Origin: Dyella sp. BiH032
GTDB lineage: Bacteria; Pseudomonadota; Gammaproteobacteria; Xanthomonadales; Rhodanobacteraceae
Direction of reading: 5' to 3'
DNA: 64,000 bases
Assembly (NCBI RefSeq): GCF_031954525.1
Contig: NZ_CP134867.1
Location: 2,976,001 to 3,040,000 of the forward strand
The translations under genes and the position numbers were made by a program. The notes under the pieces were generated by a model. It saw only the letters and a program-made list of their open reading frames with translations. It ran no database searches and had not been told where the DNA came from. This document shows, one piece after another, positions 8,944-16,661 of the stretch (positions are counted from its first letter, which is position 1; each line of letters opens with the position of its first letter).

Positions 8944-10340
8944 TGCCACGCTTGTCCCTGAGCGCCCGTCTTACCCTCACTTTCGCCGCGATCACCGTGG
9001 TGTGCTTCGCCGCGGTCGGCTTCCTGCTCTACCGCGCGGCCGCGCAGCGCATCTACGCACAGGACGAAACCAACCTCGTGCTCACCGCGCGCCACCTGCG
9101 CCGGCTGGTCGCGGAACTCGACTCCGTGCCGGACGTAGTGGCGCACCAGGACCGCCTGGTGATCGGCGTGCTGGGCGATACCAACAATGCGTTGCGCATC
9201 ACCGACGACGCGGGCCGCACGCTGGTCGAGCACAACCCGTCGCACTACGCCATCGAAGCCCGCAACGCGGTACCGGCCGACCAGCGCATCGTCGCCGACG
9301 CCATCGGCCACTGGCTCGGCAACCAGGAGGCGCAGGTGCGCGGCATCACGGCCGTCGCGCCGCTGCGGGACGGCAGCCGCGTGTCGATGACCGTGGCGCG
9401 CTCGCTCGCCGACCGCGAGGCGCTGCTCGCGCACTATCTGCGCGACATGCTTCATCGCCTCCTGGCGGGCCTGCTGGCCGCGATCGTGCTGAGTTATCTG
9501 CTGGTGCGCCAGGCGCTGCGGCCACTGCGGACCATGGCGGCGGACGCCGCGGCCATCCATGCCCAGCGGCTCGACACGCGGCTGTCCACCGGCAACGCGC
9601 CGCCCGAACTGCAGGCGCTCGCGGCGGCGCTGAACGACATGCTCGCCCGCCTGGAAGAAGGTTTCGCGCGGGTGTGGCGGTTCACCGTCGACCTCGCCCA
9701 CGACCTGCGCACGCCGGTGGGCAACCTGCGCGGCAGCAACGAAGTCGCGCTCGCCCGCCCGCGCAGCCAGGCCGAATACGAAGCGCTGCTCGGCTCCAAC
9801 ATCGAGGAATGCGACCGGGTGAGCCGCACCATCGAGAGCGTGTTGTTCCTGGCCCGCGCGGAGAGCCCGCAGTTCGCGCTGCAGCGGACCGGGCTGGACG
9901 TGCGCAACGAGCTGGAGCGCATCGCCGACTATTTCGAAGGCATCGCGGGCGACGCCGGGGTCGCGATCGAAGTGCGCGCAGCCGTTCCGCTGTACGCGGA
10001 CCGCGATCTGTTCCGGCGCGCGGTCGGCAACCTGCTTTCCAACGCGTTGCGCTACACGCCGCGCGGCAGGACCATCCGCCTGTTCGCGGACAAGGCCGGC
10101 CAGGACACTATCGTCGTCGTCGAAAATCCCGGCCAGCCCATTCCGCCTGAGCATCTGGACAAACTGTTCGACCGCTTCTACCGCGTCGACCGCTCGCGCA
10201 GCGATTCGGCCAGCTCGACCGGCCTGGGCCTGTCCATCGTCCACAGCATCATGGAACTGCACGGCGGACGGGCTTCGGTGGAGTCCGGGCCCGAGGCCAC
10301 GCGGTTCACCCTGTGGTTTCCCGACGCCCCGATCTCCTGA
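8943..10340 (+). CDS. Membrane sensor histidine kinase (CusS/IrlS-like)
   Basis: 465 aa. TM1 is at about 9-31 and TM2 at about 171-190, enclosing a periplasmic sensor loop of about 140 residues. A HAMP linker follows (about 190-243), then the H-box with His253 in LAHDLRTPVG, an N-box (AVGNLLSNALRYTP), a G1 box (VVVENPGQPIPPE) and a G2 box (STGLGLSIVHSI). The ENPG form of the G1 box, in place of DxGxG, is normal for heavy-metal sensor kinases. The start codon overlaps the regulator's stop. The gene ends at 10340, inside a perfect hairpin shared with the convergent TonB-receptor gene. Confidence 0.9.
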   Translation: MPRLSLSARLTLTFAAITVVCFAAVGFLLYRAAAQRIYAQDETNLVLTARHLRRLVAELDSVPDVVAHQDRLVIGVLGDTNNALRITDDAGRTLVEHNPSHYAIEARNAVPADQRIVADAIGHWLGNQEAQVRGITAVAPLRDGSRVSMTVARSLADREALLAHYLRDMLHRLLAGLLAAIVLSYLLVRQALRPLRTMAADAAAIHAQRLDTRLSTGNAPPELQALAAALNDMLARLEEGFARVWRFTVDLAHDLRTPVGNLRGSNEVALARPRSQAEYEALLGSNIEECDRVSRTIESVLFLARAESPQFALQRTGLDVRNELERIADYFEGIAGDAGVAIEVRAAVPLYADRDLFRRAVGNLLSNALRYTPRGRTIRLFADKAGQDTIVVVENPGQPIPPEHLDKLFDRFYRVDRSRSDSASSTGLGLSIVHSIMELHGGRASVESGPEATRFTLWFPDAPIS

Positions 10341-10366
10341 CCGGCCGGCACGACCGCCGGCCGGTC
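10339..10366. terminator. GC-rich hairpin between convergent genes
   Basis: A perfect 11-bp stem, GACCGGCCGGC / GCCGGCCGGTC, with a six-base loop. It begins within the kinase stop codon and ends eight bases before the TonB-receptor stop. There is no T-tract on either strand, so it is not a classical intrinsic terminator. It is one of several similar hairpins between convergent genes in this window. Confidence 0.5.
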
Positions 10367-10373
10367 GCCGCCA

Positions 10374-13300
10374 TCAATAGTCGTAGCTGACGCTCAACCG
10401 CACGTAACGCGGCGCCTCGCGGTACAGCGCGGTGCCGAACAGCGGGTTCGGCGAGTACGGCGCCTGCTCGGAGTTCGGCTGCAGGAAGGTCGGGCGCTGC
10501 TCGTTGAGCACGTTGAAGACATTGGCGTTGAAGGCCAGCCGCTTGGCCGCGAAGGCCGGACGATAGGTCACGCCCAGATCCAGCTGGTGCAGCCACGGCA
10601 GGCGGCCATGGCTGCCGGGCGGCGACGGTTCGCCGTTGCAGAAGTGGTAGGCGTTGCCGTAGCCGACCGGGTCGGTGTGGTCCGGTCCGTAGTAACCCAG
10701 GCAGATGCGCGGGTTGCCGGACTGCACGCTGAGGTTGCCCGAGAGCTGCCATTCCGGCGTCAACTGGTAGTAGCCGTACAGCTTCACCACGTGGGTGTGG
10801 TCGTTGTTCTGCGGGCCGTTGGTGTGCTCCATGATGGCGTAGTTGTCCCAGTCCTCGCTGGCCGAGGCGCCGCCCTGCAGCAGGTCCGAACGCACCTGGC
10901 CCTCGGTGTTGCCGTAGCTGCGCGAGAACACGTAGTCGACCTTGCCGTACCAGGTGCCGTCGAACGGATGCTCCAGGAAGGTTTCCAGGCTGTAGTAGCG
11001 GCGCTTGAGCCGGTCGAAACCCAGTTCCGCGTTGCTCATCGGCACGCCGACCAGACTGCCGTCGGTGGTTACCAGGTTGAAGGTGTTGGCGCGGCCGGGA
11101 TTGATGAGGTAGCAGCTGTTGCTGGAGGCGATGTCGTAGCCCAGCGATTGCGCCTTGTCCAACACCCGGTTGACGTCGCAGAAATCGTCGATCGCATTGC
11201 GCAGGATGCGCTGGGTCAGCTTGGCGCCATAGACCCAGGCGGGGCCGGCGGTCTTGGTGAAGCCCAGGATGAACTCGTCCTGGTTCTCGGCCTTGATGCC
11301 CTGCGCCGTCACCGTGCGCGGATCGGGCGGAATGCCGAACGAATTGTTCGCCGACACCGGCACGGACATCACCGTCAGGTCCGTCGGCGTGCCATCCGCC
11401 GCGATGCCGCCGTAGGTGTAGTACTGCTGTGTGCTGACATAGCCCGCGGCTGCGCCGGTGGCGGGGTTGAGCGGCATGCTCAGGTAATAGCGCCCCGCGT
11501 TGCCGTAGACCTTGAAGCTGGAATCGCCATTGACGTCCCAGCTGAAGCCCAGGCGCGGCGCCCACTGCGGCTTGGTCTGCGTGATGAAGGCTTCGCCGTT
11601 CGGGTTGTAGTCGGTGAACTGGTCGTTGCGCAGGCCCAGCGACAGCAGCCAGCGATCGCTGACCTGCCATTTGTCTTCCACGTACTGGGCGCGCTGCATG
11701 GAGCGCACGCTGACCGCGTTGTTGGCGATGTTCTTCTGGACGTAATAGCCGTCCTGCCCATGGGGGAAGCCGGCCGGCGCGGGCACGCCCAGGCCGGAGA
11801 CGATCGGCTCGTTGGGCGTGTTGGTATGCCCGTATTGCCAGGTGTAACCCGGACCGGAATTGCGATTGCCCTGGTTCAGCGCCTCCGACCGCTGGTTGTC
11901 GATGCCCACGCTGATCATGTGGTCGCCCAGGTGATAGCTCAGGTCCACGCGGGTATTGGTGGTCTTGTTGCCGCGCGCCGGATCGTAGAGCGTCGACACG
12001 GTCTGGTTGTTGCCGCGCGGCGCGCCGCCGTTGAGCGCGGGGTTCTGGTTGGTGATGCCGCTGACGAAGGTGAGGCTCTCGTCGTAGCTGCCGGGCACGT
12101 CGTAGTCGCGCGTCTTCATCTCGCCGTACATCGCGCTCAGCGTGAGGTTGTCGGTGAGATAGCCGGTGTACTTGGCCACGTAGAGGTCGCCGCCCACCTT
12201 GGTGTTGTCGTCGGCGTTGATGAAGTCGCCCTTGCGGCGCGCGGTGTAGTCGTAGTCGTAGATCGAGCCGCTGCCCTTGCGCTTGTCCGACGCACCGGTC
12301 ACTTCCAGGATCTGGCTGTCAGTGATGTTCCAGTCCAGCTTGCCGTACCAGCGCGGACTGTCGTAGCGGTAGGTCTGGTAAGGCTTGCTGTTGTCGACCG
12401 CGTTGACGTTGGTGCCGTCCTGCCGCTCGAACTCGCCCGCGACGAAGAAGAACAGCTTGTCCTCGATCAGCGGGCCGCCGACGTAGGCGCTGGCGGTGGT
12501 GGTCCACAGCTTGTTCTTGCTCTTGGGGTCGTAGAGATTCCCCGCCACCGGCGAGACCGGCAGGCCGTTGGCGTAATAGAGGTCGGTGTAGTCGCTGCGC
12601 GCGAAGGACGGTTCCCACAGGATCTGCGCGCCGAAATGCCACTGGTTGCTGCCGCGCTTGCCCACCTGGTTGATCACGCCGCCGTCGGAACGGCCGTACT
12701 GCGCGCTGTAGCCGCCGGTGTAGACCTCCTGCTGGTCGATCGCACCGTACGGCAGCGTGATGCCGCCATGGCCATTGAGCGGATCGGTAGTGTTGAAGCC
12801 ATTGATGTAATAGGCGTTCTCGGTGGCGGCCGAGCCGCCGAAGCTGACCAGCGGCTTGCCGGTGGCGCTGGTGAAGTTGGCGCTGTTGCGGTTCACGCCC
12901 GGGGCCAGCATGGCAATCCCTTCGGCGGAGCGCGCCAGCGGCAGCCTGGCCAGCTGGTCGGCGGTGATGACTGTGCGCGAGTCCACGCTGGTCACGTCGA
13001 TAGCCGGCAAGGCATTGCCCACCACGGTGACCGAGCCCAGGTTGGCGACCGCTTTCTCCGTGGCCGCGGCGCCGGCGAAGGAAACGTCGGTGCCCGCGCC
13101 CACCTGCAGCGTGATCCGGTCGCGGCTCTCCACCGTCTGGCCATCGCGCCGCAAGGACACCGTGTACGTGCCCAGTGGCAGCTGCGAGGCGACGTAGCGT
13201 CCGCGCGCATCCACGCCGACTTCGCGCTTGAAGCCGCTGGCGCTTTCGATCAGCACAGTGTCGCCGCCGCCGGTCGAGGCCACCTGGCCGAAGATGGAGC

Positions 13301-13409
13301 CCGTCGTGGATTGCGCGAGCGCCGCGCCCGAGGCCATCAAGCCGATGGCGAGCGCCAGATGCAAGACACGGTTACGCGGCAACGATTGCGTCGCTTCGAT
13401 CATATTCAT
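10374..13409 (-). CDS. TonB-dependent receptor, Oar-like, with carboxypeptidase-regulatory-like N-terminal domain
   Basis: About 1011 aa. Three in-frame ATGs lie close together (13415, 13409, 13403); the middle one follows a purine-rich GGGG stretch best. A signal peptide ends at ALAQS. Then come a Cna-B/carboxypeptidase-regulatory-like domain (about 30-110: GSIFGQVAST, YTVSLRRDG), a plug domain (VVGNALPAIDV to VINQVGKRGSN) and a large outer-membrane beta-barrel that ends in an aromatic residue (YVRLSVSYDY). No canonical TonB box is obvious. Proteins of this type take up oligopeptides, saccharides or other large substrates, or act in surface processes like Oar; the substrate cannot be told. 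It is transcribed alone, with a 0.5-kb upstream intergenic region. Confidence 0.88.
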   Translation of the reverse strand: MNMIEATQSLPRNRVLHLALAIGLMASGAALAQSTTGSIFGQVASTGGGDTVLIESASGFKREVGVDARGRYVASQLPLGTYTVSLRRDGQTVESRDRITLQVGAGTDVSFAGAAATEKAVANLGSVTVVGNALPAIDVTSVDSRTVITADQLARLPLARSAEGIAMLAPGVNRNSANFTSATGKPLVSFGGSAATENAYYINGFNTTDPLNGHGGITLPYGAIDQQEVYTGGYSAQYGRSDGGVINQVGKRGSNQWHFGAQILWEPSFARSDYTDLYYANGLPVSPVAGNLYDPKSKNKLWTTTASAYVGGPLIEDKLFFFVAGEFERQDGTNVNAVDNSKPYQTYRYDSPRWYGKLDWNITDSQILEVTGASDKRKGSGSIYDYDYTARRKGDFINADDNTKVGGDLYVAKYTGYLTDNLTLSAMYGEMKTRDYDVPGSYDESLTFVSGITNQNPALNGGAPRGNNQTVSTLYDPARGNKTTNTRVDLSYHLGDHMISVGIDNQRSEALNQGNRNSGPGYTWQYGHTNTPNEPIVSGLGVPAPAGFPHGQDGYYVQKNIANNAVSVRSMQRAQYVEDKWQVSDRWLLSLGLRNDQFTDYNPNGEAFITQTKPQWAPRLGFSWDVNGDSSFKVYGNAGRYYLSMPLNPATGAAAGYVSTQQYYTYGGIAADGTPTDLTVMSVPVSANNSFGIPPDPRTVTAQGIKAENQDEFILGFTKTAGPAWVYGAKLTQRILRNAIDDFCDVNRVLDKAQSLGYDIASSNSCYLINPGRANTFNLVTTDGSLVGVPMSNAELGFDRLKRRYYSLETFLEHPFDGTWYGKVDYVFSRSYGNTEGQVRSDLLQGGASASEDWDNYAIMEHTNGPQNNDHTHVVKLYGYYQLTPEWQLSGNLSVQSGNPRICLGYYGPDHTDPVGYGNAYHFCNGEPSPPGSHGRLPWLHQLDLGVTYRPAFAAKRLAFNANVFNVLNEQRPTFLQPNSEQAPYSPNPLFGTALYREAPRYVRLSVSYDY

Positions 13410-13947
13410 CCCCATCGCTGGCAAAAGCCCTGGACGGGATGACCGTGTCGGACGACACGCCGGCAAGCGAGTGCGCAAGGAAGCGTTGCACTGAAGCCAG
13501 GATCGGCCCCGCAATCCCTTACATGGATCGATCTAAATCCCGCCCCCTATAAAGCCCGAGGAGATCGCTCCCTTCGGGCTTGCGGCAAACTTGCTCCTCG
13601 GTCACACGAATGTCAACTATTGAGTGCGCGAACCGCGTAGACGCTTAGACGTCTAAATCGCACAACCCGTTCCATGCACCCTTTCTTCACGCGATGAGAT
13701 CCGCGAACCACCCCGCTGAAAGACCCGGTGGACGGACGTCGCGCGAGCGATCGGTCGATGAGAGTCTTTACCGTGAGCCGCGTGGATGGAGCTGGATGCC
13801 GCAAGCGTGCTTTCATGGCATGTCCATGGCGCGGCACCGGCACTCGCAAGCGCAGCCGGCGGCAGGCATGCCCTCCGGCACCGGGGGCTTCCGAAACCCG
13901 CCGGCTCAGGCATGATATCCCGCTGCCAACCAGGGGGAAGGAACGCC
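13410..13947. other. Intergenic region between TonB-receptor and TMEM175-like genes
   Basis: About 540 bases without a convincing gene. It holds an 8-bp stem-loop (AAGCCCGA 13552-13559 / TCGGGCTT 13574-13581) on the receptor's 5' side. It also holds the 12-bp perfect palindrome TTAGACGTCTAA at 13645-13656, preceded by another TAGACG at 13638-13643. Base composition is lower in GC than the flanking genes, consistent with divergent promoters. Short reading frames across it show no codon bias or ribosome-binding site. Confidence 0.5.
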
Positions 13948-14598
13948 GTGGAATCGAACCACACCGCGCCCGTGCGCGAGCATCACGTGCATCAACGCCA
14001 TTTCGACCGGCTGGTGATGCTATCCGACGGCGTGTTCGCCATCGCCATGACCTTGTCGGCAGTCGAGCTCAAGCCCGAGGGACCGGCGGCCGGGCATAGC
14101 CTGGCCGAACTCTGGGCCACGCCGCTGCTGATCTACTTCGTGAGCTTCTTCATCGTCGGCGGCGTGTGGATCCGCCACCGGCGCGTGCTGGCGAGCCTGC
14201 GCCGGGTGGACATGCCGGCGGCCCTGCTCACCCTCGCACTGCTGAGCCTGGTTTCGCTGATGCCGGTGGTGGTGCGCGTCATGCTCACCGACGCCGACGG
14301 TGCGTCGGAGCACGGCATGCTGATCTACTCGGTGGCGCTTGCCGCCAACTACCTGTGCCTCAGCGCCTCGTGGGGCTATGCCGCCTTCGTCGGCCACCTG
14401 GCGCCGGACGTGCCCAGGGCCACGGCCTGGAGCTGGCTGCTGCAGGACCTGTTCGTGGCCGTCCTGTTCGGCGCCGTGGCGCTGTTCAGCCTGCACCTCA
14501 AGCTGGCCGCCCTGTTGCTGACCCTGTGCGGCATCGGGCTGCGCTACCTCTCCTGGGTGAAGGCGCGCACGGTCGTGGGCGCCGACTCACCGTCCTGA
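13948..14598 (+). CDS. TMEM175-family (DUF1211) integral membrane protein, possible K+ channel
   Basis: 216 aa from a GTG start at 13948, chosen because AGGGGGAAGGA sits five bases upstream; no other start has a good site. The first helix carries the family signature FDRLVMLSDGVFAIAMTLSAVEL, a variant of the R-x-x-x-F-S/D-G-V-F-A-I-A-x-T motif that lines the pore of TMEM175 channels. Six transmembrane helices are predictable (about 18-40, 55-72, 85-108, 125-145, 160-185, 190-205), one TMEM175 repeat unit. The family includes bacterial potassium channels that assemble as tetramers. Function by homology only. It converges with the DksA-like gene. Confidence 0.78.
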   Translation: MESNHTAPVREHHVHQRHFDRLVMLSDGVFAIAMTLSAVELKPEGPAAGHSLAELWATPLLIYFVSFFIVGGVWIRHRRVLASLRRVDMPAALLTLALLSLVSLMPVVVRVMLTDADGASEHGMLIYSVALAANYLCLSASWGYAAFVGHLAPDVPRATAWSWLLQDLFVAVLFGAVALFSLHLKLAALLLTLCGIGLRYLSWVKARTVVGADSPS

Positions 14599-14621
14599 GG
14601 ACGGGCGTCGCTCGTCCTCAG
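14595..14621. terminator. Hairpin overlapping both stop codons of a convergent pair
   Basis: A perfect 9-bp stem, CTGAGGACG (14595-14603) / CGTCCTCAG (14613-14621). The left arm contains the TGA of the TMEM175-like gene and the right arm contains the stop of the DksA-like gene on the other strand. There is no T-tract. It is probably a shared transcript-end hairpin. Confidence 0.5.
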
Positions 14622-14989
14622 CTCCGGTCGCCGATGGCGGTCACGGCCTCCGGCACCGCCAGCAGGCGTTCCTTGCCGATCGGCTCGCCGCTGACGTCGG
14701 ACAGGCCGTAAGTGCCTTCCTCGATCTTCTCCAGCGCGCGCCGGATGTCCCCGAGGCGGCGGATGGCGTGCCGCAAGGTCGCTTCGTCGTTCTCGCCGAT
14801 CGCCATGGTCTGCCCGTCGTCGCCGCTGTCGCGCACCTCGTCAATGCCGGCGTACTGCGCCTGCGCCTCGTCGCTGCCGGCGTCGTCGCCGCTGCCTTTC
14901 AGCTCGTCGAGCATGGCCTGGAGCCGCTTGCGCTGGGCCTCGATGAAGGCGGGTTCGAGACCGCTCTTGGAAGAATGCCGGTCGCTCAT
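14618..14989 (-). CDS. TraR/DksA-family protein lacking all zinc-finger cysteines
   Basis: 123 aa. The N-terminal half is a predicted coiled coil (about residues 10-85, FIEAQRKRLQAMLDELKG, then ATLRHAIRRLGDIRRALEKIEEGTYG), as in DksA. The C-terminal segment aligns with the DksA zinc finger, but the cysteines are replaced: the usual YGxCxxCGxxI reads YGLSDVSGEPI, and the second CxxC is replaced after VPEAVTAI. The whole protein contains no cysteine. DksA relatives bind RNA polymerase through the secondary channel and tune rRNA and stress promoters. A metal-free version could work independently of zinc or redox status, or have another role. The small size and the tip of the coiled coil (GSGDDAGSDEAQ) differ from canonical DksA (about 150 aa). 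Confidence 0.8.
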   Translation of the reverse strand: MSDRHSSKSGLEPAFIEAQRKRLQAMLDELKGSGDDAGSDEAQAQYAGIDEVRDSGDDGQTMAIGENDEATLRHAIRRLGDIRRALEKIEEGTYGLSDVSGEPIGKERLLAVPEAVTAIGDRS

Positions 14990-15072
14990 GGCGGTGCCTT
15001 TCGCTGGAGGGGAGTCGTCGAGGTTAAGCAGCCGGAGGCTCCTCGCCTATACCCAAAACGGTAGCCATGCCG

Positions 15073-16449
15073 TCACGCCGGCCGCAGGCTCTGCAAGGCG
15101 GTCGGCAGCAGTTCGGCCACCGTCGGGTGGATGTGCACCGCCTGGGACACGGTGGTATACGGCGCTTTCGCGTACATCGCATCGAGCAGGCAGTGGATCG
15201 CTTCGTCGCCATTCACGCCGAAGATCGCCGCGCCGAGCAGTTGCTGCGTGGCGCCGTCGACGATCACCTTCATGAAGCCCGTGGTCTCGCCGCGCTCGAC
15301 GGCGCGCCCCACGCGCGACATCGGGCGCATGCCCACCCGCACGTCGTGGCCGGCGTCCCGCGCCTCGCGCTCCGTCAGGCCGATGCGCGCCAGCGGCGGA
15401 TCGGTAAACAGGCTGTAGGCGGTGATGCGGTCGGAGATGCGGCGCGCGCCTTCGCCCAGCACGCTGTCGGCGACGATCTCGAAATCGTTGTATGACGTGT
15501 GGGTGAAGGCGCCCTTGCCGTTGCAATCGCCCACCGCCCAGATGCCCGGCGCGCTGCTGCGTCCGTGGTCGTCCACCTGGATATAACCGTGCGCATCCAC
15601 CGCCACGCCGGCCTTCTCGAGCCCGAGGTCGTCGGTGTTCGGGCGTCGGCCCACGGCCAGCAGCAGGTGGCTGCCCACCGTCGCCTCGCACAGCGTGTTG
15701 CCCTTGGCCTTGACCCGTATCGCCCCCGCCTCGCCTTCCAGCGCGATGCATTCCGCGCCCAGGTACACGGTGATGTCCTCGTCCCGCAGCAGGCCCATGA
15801 CCGCGGCGGAGACCTCGTCGTCCTCGCGCGGCAGCAACCGCTGCGAGCGTTCCACGATGGTGACCTTGGAACCGAAGCGCCGGAACATCTGCCCGAATTC
15901 CAGCCCGATATAGCTGCCGCCGACGATCAGCAGGTGTTCCGGCAGCTCGCGCAACTCCATCATCCCGGTGTTGGTCAGGTAGGGCACCGCGTCGATGCCG
16001 GGAAAGTCCGGCGCGGACGCGCGACCGCCTACATTGATGAAGAATGCCCCGGCCTCGATCAGCTCGTCGCCTACCCGCAGGCTGGTCGGCGACTCGAAGC
16101 GCGCGTGGCCTTCCAGCAGCGTCACGTTCGGCATCTCGCGCAGCCAGCGTTCCACGCCCTCGCGCGCCTTGCCGGAAATGCCGCGCGTGCGCTCCCATAC
16201 GCGCTGCATGTCGACCGCCGCTTCGCGCTCGCTACGCACGCCGTACTCGTGTGCGCGGCCGGCCATGTGCGCCACGTAGGCGCTGGCCACCATCGCCTTG
16301 GTCGGGATGCAACCGGTGTTCACGCAGGTGCCGCCGACGAGCTTGCGCTCGATCACGGCGACGCGCCGGCCCGCCTTGCCCAGGCGCTCGGCCAGCGGCG
16401 GCCCCGCCTGGCCCGCGCCGATCACCACGGCGTCGTAATGCTGGCTCAT
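15073..16449 (-). CDS. FAD-dependent pyridine nucleotide-disulfide oxidoreductase (mercuric-reductase-like)
   Basis: 458 aa. The FAD-binding GxGxxG is VVIGAGQAGPPLAERLG (residues 8-24), followed by the redox-active disulfide Cys42/Cys47 in GGTCVNTGCIPTK. A second dinucleotide fold (LLIVGGSYIGLEFGQMF) and the second FAD motif (IWAVGDCNGKGAFTHTSYND) come next, then the dimerization domain with the His-x-x-x-x-Glu type end (VHIHPTVAELLP). This is the MerA/Lpd-like group without an N-terminal HMA domain and without the C-terminal vicinal cysteines of true MerA. Mercury reduction is therefore unlikely; a soluble NAD(P)H:disulfide or quinone/tellurite-type reductase is more plausible. It is transcribed alone and is divergent from the GGDEF gene. 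Confidence 0.85.
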   Translation of the reverse strand: MSQHYDAVVIGAGQAGPPLAERLGKAGRRVAVIERKLVGGTCVNTGCIPTKAMVASAYVAHMAGRAHEYGVRSEREAAVDMQRVWERTRGISGKAREGVERWLREMPNVTLLEGHARFESPTSLRVGDELIEAGAFFINVGGRASAPDFPGIDAVPYLTNTGMMELRELPEHLLIVGGSYIGLEFGQMFRRFGSKVTIVERSQRLLPREDDEVSAAVMGLLRDEDITVYLGAECIALEGEAGAIRVKAKGNTLCEATVGSHLLLAVGRRPNTDDLGLEKAGVAVDAHGYIQVDDHGRSSAPGIWAVGDCNGKGAFTHTSYNDFEIVADSVLGEGARRISDRITAYSLFTDPPLARIGLTEREARDAGHDVRVGMRPMSRVGRAVERGETTGFMKVIVDGATQQLLGAAIFGVNGDEAIHCLLDAMYAKAPYTTVSQAVHIHPTVAELLPTALQSLRPA

Positions 16450-16661
16450 GTGCTTTTCCGCCTTCGCTCGTCATCCAGGAGGCCAGCATGCGCCTCCGCG
16501 GTTCAAAAGGGAGTGCACGATCGGGTAGCGAAAGCTCGTCCGGGCGGCATCACGGGCACCGCGAGGCGGCCGGACGGCCCGCGCGAAGGCCGCCAGGCGC
16601 GGACTTGCGCGGCGCCGAAACGCTCCCGTATCGTCCGGACAGCATCCGCGGGGACGACGCC

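Noticed and set aside
10587..13442. 951-codon plus-strand frame antisense to the TonB receptor (similar long frames at 21378-25046 and 57967-61083)
   Set aside because: Shadow frames with no recognisable motif. The opposite strand encodes a receptor, an outer-membrane barrel, and a kinase and hydrolase with intact motifs.
15073..16449. Flavoprotein as mercuric reductase of a mer operon
   Set aside because: No HMA domain, no C-terminal Cys pair, and no merR/merT/merP neighbours.
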